Positions 57,401 through 64,000 of a stretch of DNA of 64,000 nucleotides are shown here, in pieces. Numbering within the stretch: position 1 is the stretch's first letter; the number at the start of each line of letters is the position of its first letter. The position numbers and the translations under genes were made by a program. The notes beneath the pieces were generated by a model, which worked only from the letters and a program-made list of their open reading frames with translations, made no database searches and was not told where the DNA came from. This DNA is from Tricholoma matsutake. Its lineage: Eukaryota > Basidiomycota > Agaricomycetes > Agaricales > Tricholomataceae. The stretch spans positions 2,294,001 through 2,358,000 of the forward strand of contig AP026539.1 of assembly GCA_026075535.2 (NCBI GenBank). The letters are read 5' to 3'.

Positions 57401-57627
57401 AGGGAGAGAGTTGAATGATTCCTTGGAGAACATGTCCTCAAACTTGTGGAGATGAGGAAGCAAGGAGTCAGTAGAGGATTTAACAGTATTGTTTTTGTGG
57501 ATGGCCTCAGCGAGGCATTGGGATATGTTTGATGTAGCACACACCTTATGCGATGGACAAATCACAATGTAGAAAATCCAATCACCTTCCTCCACTTCCT
57601 CTGGCTCCTCCTCATTGTCATCCGAGT
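54480..57627 (-). pseudogene. Ty3/gypsy pol with chromodomain (element C)
   Basis: On the minus strand, from 57627 down: the acidic linker and pre-RT region (DNEEEPEEVEEGDWIF; LHKFEDMFSKESFNSLPACK; DHVIELIPSATPS), RT ([34 protein letters not shown] equivalent; [10 protein letters not shown] with AAT at 56885-56887), RNase H (FHVEADSSDFVTGAVLSQQS; WMDHKSLEYFMMAKKLN), integrase (LELTSWNYWWPQMSQLIGQY; CTCDLC; FLSDHGPQF; TDGQTKQINQELEQ), the GPF-type C-terminal domain, and a chromodomain ([31 protein letters not shown]). Stops and frame changes occur at several sites. It is the same family as element B. The hAT-like copy 3 separates it from protease and gag. Confidence 0.93.
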
Positions 57628-57839
57628 CAGTACTTTACACTCCCCCCCCTAGTCTGAGCGGACTCTGCTCGGACTCCACTCAGACTATGACTCCACTTGG
57701 ACTCCACTTGGACTCCACTTGGACTCTGCTCGGACTCCAATTGGACTCTGCTTGGACTCTGCTAAGACTTCAAGCAAACTACATTCAAATCAACTTCATA
57801 ATGAAAATTTACACTTCTGAATGATTGTCCAGATGTAGT

Positions 57840-59450
57840 CCAAGTTGCAAGGCTGATTATTACTCATACAAGCTAGACTAACACCATAATAAGCACTAAA
57901 GCAAGGTCAGTAAAGCTTTGCAACAAAGTCAGTAAACAAATCTGTAACGGTTTGTATTGAAGTCAACAACACTTTTGTAATGGTTTGTATTGAAGTCAAC
58001 AACATTTTTGTAATAGTTTATAAGGTCAGTAAAGGTTTGTAACAAAGTCAGTAAACAAGTTTGTAATGGTTTGTATTGAAGTCAATAACATGTTTGTAAT
58101 AGTTTATACCAAGGTTGGTAAAAATTTGTAACAAAGTCAGTAAACAAGTTTGTAATGGTTTGTTTGTATTGAAGTCAATAACATATTTGTAATGGTTTAT
58201 ACCAAGATTTGTAATGGTTTATACCAAGATCAGTAATGGTTTGTATTGAAGTCAATACTATGTTTGTAATAGTTTATACCAAGGTCAGTAAAGGTTTGCA
58301 ACAAAGTCAGTAAACAAGTCTGTAATGGTTTGTTTGTATTGAAGTCAATAACATGTTTGTAATAGTTTACACCAAGCTCAGTAAAGGTTTGTAACAAAGT
58401 CAGTAAACAAATTTGTAATGGCTTGTATTAAAGTCAATAACATTTTTGTAATAGTTTATGCCAAGATCAATAAAGGTTTGTAACAAAGCAGTGAACAAGT
58501 TTGTAGTGAAGTCAGTAATGTGCTTCTAATGATTGACTTAGTTAGTACTATAAATATATTGACTAAAAAACGACTTACAAAAGTCATTACTTAACTTGCA
58601 ATAGGTCGTCAGGTTGATTTCACATTTAAGCTCAATATGCTTACCAAATGCCACAAAGTATTTTAACCTGTGAATATAAACATTAATTTGTCATTTACAC
58701 ATTTAATGATGCAAGACTTACAAAAATGACGTGTGTGAATGAATGAGCCGTTAGTATGTCTCATACAGTTGGCAGTGTGAGTTGTTTGGTTGTGTTGTGT
58801 GCAGATACCACGAGGCATGAAAGTAGGTGTCCACTATATCGTGTCCCTAATTTTTGTGCACAAAGTCACTGCAAACTTGTACTGACTGGTTTACAAGCTT
58901 TTGCCAACTTGATTATAAGCTTTTACTGACCTCATTGCACACATTGACTGACCTTATTTACATACTTTTACTGACTTGATTACAAACTGTTACTAACATC
59001 ATACCATTACAAACTTTTACTGACCTCATTACAAAATTTCACTGATCTCATTACAAACTTTTGCGGACCTCATTCCAAAAATTTGTTGACTTCATTACCA
59101 ACTTTTACTGACCTCATTACAAAATTTCACTGAACTCATTACAAACTTTTGCTGACCTCACTCACAAAATGTTGTTGACCTCATTACTGACCTCATTACA
59201 AAACTTTACTGACCTCATTACAAAGCTTTATTGACTTCATTACAAAACTTCACTGACCTCATTACAAAACTTTACTGACCTCATTACAAAACTTTACTGA
59301 CCTCATTACAAAACTTTATTGACCTCATTACAAAACTTTACTGACCTCATTACAAAACCTTACTGACCTCATTACAAACTTCTACTGATGTCCTTATAAT
59401 TGGCAAACTTCTCCTGACCTCATTACAGACCTTCACAGATATCCAAACTA
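57840..59450. repeat. Two opposed arrays of a GTCAGTAAAGGTTTGTAA motif
   Basis: From about 57880 to 58520 the plus strand repeats AAAGTCAGTAAACAAGTTTG, TAATGGTTTGTATTGAAGTC and close variants, in higher-order units of about 90 bp. From about 58860 to 59440 it repeats the complementary sense, ACCTCATTACAAACTTTTAC, every 22-23 bp. The middle, 58520-58860, is unrepeated. The arms could fold on each other. Confidence 0.82.
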
Positions 59451-60232
59451 CTAATTTCTTTGGGGTATCTTTTATGAATAGTTTAATTGAATATAACTAT
59501 AGATATCAAAGGACAAAAAATACAAAAAGTCCCCCCCCCTCATTGTCATTCCTTTGTTATTGTTCCCCTCTCCCCTTCGTCATTTCCCTTCATCATTCCC
59601 CCCTCCCCTTTTTGTTGTTGTTCCCCCTCCTGTTGTTGTTCCCCCTCCTGTTGTTGTTCCTCTTCCTGTTGTTGTTCCCCTTCCTGTTGTTGTTCCTCTT
59701 CCTGTTGTTGTTCCCCTTCCTGTTGTTGTTCCCCCTCCTGTTGTTGTTTCCCCCTTTTTGTCTCCAGGGTGCTGTGGTGGACCTCATCATCATTCCACCC
59801 ATGGTCCACCCCACGAGCAGTTGCTCATGAGGCTGGGGGTGGGTGGTGTGTTCCATTGTCATTGTCCCCCCCTTGTCTCCATTGTCATCCTGTTGTCATG
59901 GTCATTCTCCCCCCCTCCCCCTCATTGTTGTCATCCCCTGTTGTCATCATTGTCCACTGTCATTGTTGTTGTCCCTCCCCTCCCATTGTTGTTGGTTCAT
60001 TGTGGAGCACCAGTGATCCACCTTGCGAGCAGGGGCTCACAATGGTGGTGGCTGGTGCTGGTCGTTGTCCTTCTCATTCCTCTTGCTGTCCCTTCCTGTC
60101 ATCCCCATCATCTGTTTTCATTGGCCCCTGCTGTCTTGTTGTCATTGTTATCAATAGTTTAAATTAGTACCTAAAAAACTGTGTTAGTAAAAAAAGAAAG
60201 GAATGAGAAAAGAAAGAAAAAACTTACTTGCA

Positions 60233-60264
60233 GCCCAAGAGATGTCCATTGACATCTCTTGGGC
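60233..60264 (-). other. Perfect 14-bp hairpin beside an intron-like block
   Basis: GCCCAAGAGATGTC at 60233-60246, loop CATT, then GACATCTCTTGGGC at 60251-60264, perfectly paired. On the minus strand it is followed by GTAAGTTTTTTC ... TACTAACACAG ... TTTTTTAG (about 60229-60172), a near-ideal fungal intron. It is the clearest copy of the dispersed hairpin-intron module. Confidence 0.9.
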
Positions 60265-60590
60265 CTTTTCTTGTCATTTGCTGCTGCTTCTTGTTTGTTG
60301 TTGTCATCCTGTCTTGTCATCTTGTCATCTTGTTGTCCAGTCGTCTTGTCCAGTCATCATCTCATCATCCAGTCTTCCAGTTGTCTCGTCCTGTCATCCT
60401 GGTGCCCATTCCCACCCCACGAGCAGTTGCTTGCAGCAGTGGTTCTGGGTCCTAGGGTGGTGGCTGTGTTGGCCATTGTCGTGGTTTTGAGGCTGCAGCA
60501 TCATTATAACATACATAAAACCTATCATTAAGGAAAATTCAAGCTCTTTACACTTAGGCACATATTCCTGGAATGATGTCATGGAATATA

Positions 60591-61065
60591 GTGATGTTAT
60601 ACATCATTCTGATTGGTTTTTCAAGCTGAGTATGAAAATGGCATTCATGTAGTCATGTGACCTACCTTATATGGAACATATTGATGTTATATATCATTCT
60701 GACTGGTTTTTCAAGCTGAGCATGAAAATGGCATTCATGTAGTCATGTGACCTACCTTATATGGAACATATTGATGTTATATATCATTCTAACTGGTTTT
60801 TCAAGCTGAGCATGAAAATGGCATTCATGTAGTCATGTGACCTACCTTATATGGAACATATTGATGTTATATATCATTCTGACTGGTTTTTCAAGCTGAG
60901 CATGAAAATGGCATTCATGTAGTCATGTGACCTACCTTATATGGAACATATTGATGTTATATATCATTCTAACTGGTTTTTCAAGCTGAGCATGAAAATG
61001 GCATTCACGTAGTCATGTGACCTACCTTATATGGAACATATTGATGTTATATATCATTCTTCAAT
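60591..61065 (+). repeat. Tandem repeat, 90-bp unit, five copies plus a partial
   Basis: The unit begins TTGATGTTATATATCATTCT and continues through TGGTTTTTCAAGCTGAGCAT and GTAGTCATGTGACCTACCTT. Copies start at 60591 (diverged), 60681, 60771, 60861, 60951 and 61041 (partial). Copies from 60681 to 61040 differ at very few positions (for example GACTGG/AACTGG alternates). Confidence 0.93.
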
Positions 61066-61279
61066 ATGGTCCATATACAGTTATAAATAAATAACTGCAA
61101 ACACGGACTGTCCTGGATTGTCTGAACAGATGCAACTAGGACTGTCCGATCAGATGCTAGGACTCTACTAGGAGTCTGCTCGGACTGGACCTACTAATTT
61201 GGCAGGTGTCTCAGCCAACAAATTTCTAGTTGAGTCTGAGCGGAGTCCGCTCAGATTGGGGGGGGAGTGTAAAGACCTC

Positions 61280-62105
61280 CATCCGGATCTGGCATCAGAT
61301 CAGGAACCCCCTCCAACTCCACATCAGGCACAGGTAGGGGTCCAGCACGACACTTCTGAGTGTGTCATACCAAGGCCCTTTGTCCACAGCACTCTTGTCT
61401 GGCTTCCATGAAACAAGTGCGACAGCTGGAAGGACATCGGCTCATGGTGACCTCCCAAGTATGCCAGTTAACATCTGGGTTGTGGTCTCGAAGCCATGGA
61501 TAGCCCAAGATCACCTTCTGCTTCCCTAACTGAGTGACAGCAAAAAGGGTACACTCACTATGATCTTTGTAATGGAGGACCAATTCCACAACCTCTCAGA
61601 TGGCTCCGGCTTCATTTGGGGACCCATCCACATTATAAACAGGTATCAGACACAAGAGTGAGCGAGTATTCAGGCAATGTTGTCATGTGAGATGGGCATC
61701 AATGAAGAGACCAGTAGCACCAGAGTCTAGGAGCGCAGAGACGCTGAGTATCTGTCCAGTGTCAGTAGTCTGTAGTTCAATTGCCAGGTTCAAGGAATGC
61801 ATAGAGGGAGTGGACGCAATGATATATTTGCATGGCAGCTTGCGCTCCCATGATTTAATTTCGGGGCATGAGGCAGGCACAGAGATAGGAGGGGCAGGTA
61901 TATCTTCACCCAACTTCGAAGGGTCAGAGAGGGGAATAGTCATGGAATCAGATTCATTCTCCGGGGATTCAACTGACAAAACTTCAAAGTAGTTATGGAC
62001 AGGCAATGAGGGCATACAATTCACTTGCTGTGAATAGAAAAATCCTGCTCTTCTACAACCCTGATTTGATCTCCTCTGTAACCTGACCCTTTGCTTCCTT
62101 GACAT
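61280..62105 (-). pseudogene. Retropepsin-like protease region of gypsy element C
   Basis: The minus-strand frame 62105-61683 ends with the protease active-site region SVSALLDSGATGLFIDAHLT (DSG motif, Asp intact). The second frame 61589-61365 has FAVTQLGKQKVILGYPWLRD with the downstream I-LG-PWL strand and HNPDVNW. Stop codons separate the two. The sequence then runs into the hAT-like insertion at 61279 and continues at 57627. Aspartic proteases of this type process the Gag-Pol polyprotein. Confidence 0.88.
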
Positions 62106-63205
62106 CTACAAGTGCCAACAGGTCCTGGATGCCCCTCAGGGGTGAGCATGTGAATATCCTGATGATGGGGGCATGCTCCAGCCATGTGTCCAGTTTCCCC
62201 ACAGCAGTAGCAGAGATTCAACTTACGTGTGTGGCTATGGGCTGCATCAACATCCATTGGTACCAGAACATTGATGGCTGGCACAGGAGTCTGATGAATA
62301 GAAATGGGGTTCCACTGGGGGAGGGTTCAATTGAAGGTGTAGGGCACAGGGGTGGTAGTTGGAGCATGGAATCCAGCATTAAACACTGCATTTGTGAGTT
62401 GGTTCTCATCACAGAGTGAAGTGGCTTCGTACCAAGCATAGATATCATCATCTGCTGGATGTCCTTCCAACATCTGTGCAATCTGGTCCTGAAGCTCTCA
62501 GTTGAGGCCCTGTTGGAACTTCACCACCACTGGTAGCCCACTCCCATATCCTGCCATGTCCACCAAATCTTTAAACTCATTGATATCATTGTCCATGGAT
62601 TGATGTGCCTGGTGGTAAGAGGATGCTTTGAGTTGTGTCACTGCTCAGTGGCGCTCATTGAGGGGACAAAAGTGGTGTACAAACTCTGCTCAAAAGTCAC
62701 CCCAAGTGGAGAAAGGTAGAGAACTGAGTTCTTTAGTTTCATGTAGAATACGGTCCACATAGAGATAGGTGCGTTCAGATTTCATGTATTGAAGGCCCAA
62801 TAAAATTTTGCAGCTTCATCAATGAATTGATGTGACTGGAGACTGATGTACAACTCACAGGAATTAAGGAATGCACATCCCTGTGCATGCACGCCATTAA
62901 ATTAGGTGGTGCACTGTTGTTGTTGGGCGTGCTTGGAGTCGCAATGGGATATTGGTTGTGGAGCTAGTCTGAAGGGTTCTGACAAAGTTTTCAATTGTAG
63001 ATTTAAGTGAGTCGATTTGTGCATGTATTCTGGTAACATCACTTTCAAGCGCATTGAGGCACTCTGATGCATCCATAGCACTAGGGCATGTATTTGGTGC
63101 AAATGGCAGTGCACTAAAGGCAGGACTATTGGGAACAGTGTGTAGGGAGTCTATGGAGCTTTGGGAAGCATTATCCACTCTGTACCTGCCTATCTTAGGC
63201 AGCAC
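62106..63205 (-). pseudogene. Gag remnant of gypsy element C with CCHC zinc knuckle
   Basis: The minus strand starts with MLPKIGRYRVDNASQSSIDS; SECLNALESDVTRIHAQIDS and LKSTIENFVRTLQTS form a predicted coiled coil (63205-62897). A broken capsid-like stretch follows in several frames (62890-62480). The nucleocapsid knuckle CYCCGETGHMAGAC lies near 62200. Gag packages the element's RNA. Several stops make the copy inactive. Confidence 0.82.
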
Positions 63206-63234
63206 ATTTGTGATTTTGGGCCTTTAAGAGAGAG

Positions 63235-63868
63235 TAGTGTTGCCTTGACTGACTTGGGGCATTTTTGTATTTTTGAAATAACTTGTCAAGACCGATTCCT
63301 CTGACCGGATTTCTGATCATTTCCACCACAGTTTCTGGCCACCTTGCAACACTGCCCACCTCCTATCAGCAGCACTGCCTAACAGGCGAAATTCCCTCAT
63401 TTCCAATTACATGAAACAGTTTCAGGAAATACCTCAGAAGCCAGTTTGCAATTATCACAGCCTTGGAAACCCCTATCATCTCTGGACTTTAGTATTCCAA
63501 GTCAATCTTCACTTTCCTTCGTCTCTATCTAAGTCTTCCTCTACACCTATACTCATCCTCACCGGATAACCTCTGGACCTCCGATCTTCTACCATTCCGT
63601 GTCTGACCGGAATTCCAATGTCTTTCCCCCTTGACTCAGAACTTAACATAACTTGACACAATGCACTCAGCCTGCTTAGTATTGAGAGAGGACCATCGAC
63701 TTTTGGGGCTCTCTATCTATATAAATATTTTCAGAATCCTATACAATTTGTATAGATAGAGATCCCCAAAAGTCGATGGGTCCTCTCTCAACACTAAGCA
63801 GGCTGAGTGCATTGTGTCAAGTTATTTTGAAAATACAAAAATGCCCCAAGTCGGTCAAGGCAACACTA
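63235..63868. mobile_element. Foldback MITE with 8-bp TSD AGAGAGAG, carrying a solo LTR
   Basis: TSDs AGAGAGAG lie at 63227-63234 and 63869-63876. The left arm starts TAGTGTTGCCTTGACTGACT and the right arm, reversed, TAGTGTTGCCTTGACCGACT. The arms run inward for about 125 bp with few mismatches once the solo LTR at 63284-63648 is disregarded, meeting near 63740. Without the solo LTR the MITE is about 265 bp, essentially one long hairpin. An 8-bp duplication and TAGTG start suggest hAT ancestry. Confidence 0.88.
63284..63648 (+). mobile_element. Solo LTR, copy 2 (365 bp, TSD TAACT) inside the MITE
   Basis: It begins TGTCAAGACCGATTCC and ends GACTCAGAACTTAACA, with the 5-bp duplication TAACT at 63279-63283 and 63649-63653. 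It aligns to copy 1 at 42953-43540 over most of its length but has internal deletions (for example after CTGGACTTTAGTATT). Confidence 0.9.
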
Positions 63869-63884
63869 AGAGAGAGTTTTCTAC

Positions 63885-64000
63885 TATAAGGGCAACCTCA
63901 GCCTCTAGCAAAAAGAAATCCAAAGTTAAAATTATACTACATAGTACAGGGATTGGAGGTGCACCTAGCAAAGGGAAATCTGAAGAGAAAACTCTAAGGA
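63885..64000 (-). repeat. 5' LTR of gypsy element C, cut by the window edge
   Basis: TATAAGGGCAACCTCAGCCT and the following 95 bases match 54051-54163. In the minus-strand direction this is the end of the 5' LTR, next to the leader that holds the MITE. Its remaining 300 or so bases lie beyond 64000. Confidence 0.88.

Larger units (their letters stand above)
57628..61279. mobile_element. hAT-like non-autonomous element, copy 3 (3,652 bp), inserted in element C
   Basis: The left end is CAGTACTTTACACTCCCCC and the right end, reversed, GAGGTCTTTACACTCCCCC, the same termini as copies 1 and 2. CATCCG borders both sides, suggesting a mutated 8-bp duplication. GGACTCC/GGAGTCC words crowd the left (57650-57770) and right (61100-61260) subterminal zones. 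The element is inflated by a motif array in two orientations (57840-59450), an 18-bp GTTGTTGTTCCCC minisatellite (59608-59760), GAGC/GCTC palindromes (59812, 60018, 60415), a hairpin-intron module (60175-60265) and a 90-bp tandem repeat (60591-61065). No transposase. Confidence 0.8.

Noticed and set aside
60591..61065. Regular repeats resembling a CRISPR array
   Set aside because: The 90-bp units are contiguous without unique spacers, and this is a eukaryotic genome; it is a minisatellite.
57619..61287. Perfect TSD for hAT-like copy 3
   Set aside because: Flanks share CATCCG but are offset, so the duplication is reported as degraded rather than perfect.

Overview
The window is nuclear DNA of a filamentous basidiomycete, almost certainly an Agaricomycete with a genome swollen by transposons. 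The evidence is: short GT-AG introns with TACTAAC-type branch points; a KDZ-type (CxC2-like) transposase; chromodomain Ty3/gypsy elements; a NACHT-ankyrin protein with the typical agaric N-terminus; BTB-family fragments; and large multigene 'agaric hypothetical' families. Genus cannot be fixed from the sequence alone.

Layout. (1) 1-4018: the 3' part of a chromodomain Ty3/gypsy element (element A: RT, RNase H, integrase, chromodomain, an extra zinc-knuckle ORF and a 669-bp LTR). It is inserted into an older gypsy copy (element B, 4019-5228). (2) 5.2-8.4 kb: debris of repeats and copia LTRs. (3) 8.4-17.9 kb: a CpG-richer island with a probable P-loop protein gene (8628-11922, minus), an internally inverted Prp6 splicing-factor pseudogene, and fragments of an ABC transporter and a protein kinase. 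(4) 17.6-20.4 kb: a NACHT-ankyrin (NLR-like) gene with seven nearly identical ankyrin repeats. (5) 21-25.4 kb: a small PPxY membrane protein, a low-complexity acidic ORF and two BTB pseudogenes. (6) 25.6-33.4 kb: repeat modules and an LTR-like element with an unrecognised ORF, split by a hAT-like insertion that has a perfect 8-bp target duplication. (7) 34-44 kb: a decayed agaric hypothetical gene, a small viroplasmin-like gene and a KDZ transposase gene broken by a solo LTR. (8) 44.6-54 kb: a peptidase-like fragment, two hAT-like elements, a copia remnant and arrays of short repeats and hairpins. (9) 54051 to the window end: a full-length but decayed gypsy element (element C, minus strand). 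A 3.65-kb hAT-like element sits in its pol region, and a foldback MITE that itself contains a solo LTR sits in its leader.

The most unusual signals are: a run of hairpins in the element A LTR whose stems differ but remain complementary around a constant AAGCC loop; a dispersed module made of palindromic exon-like hairpins plus a near-identical spliceosomal intron, carried in several elements; a three-copy hAT-like family with shared termini; an internal inversion inside the Prp6 pseudogene; and parallel Asp-to-Asn loss of a catalytic residue in four unrelated element polymerases or transposases, each in a context expected from CpG decay. Little here looks like a working pathway. Functional gene candidates are 8628-11922, 17566-20382, 21169-21822 and 37027-37564.
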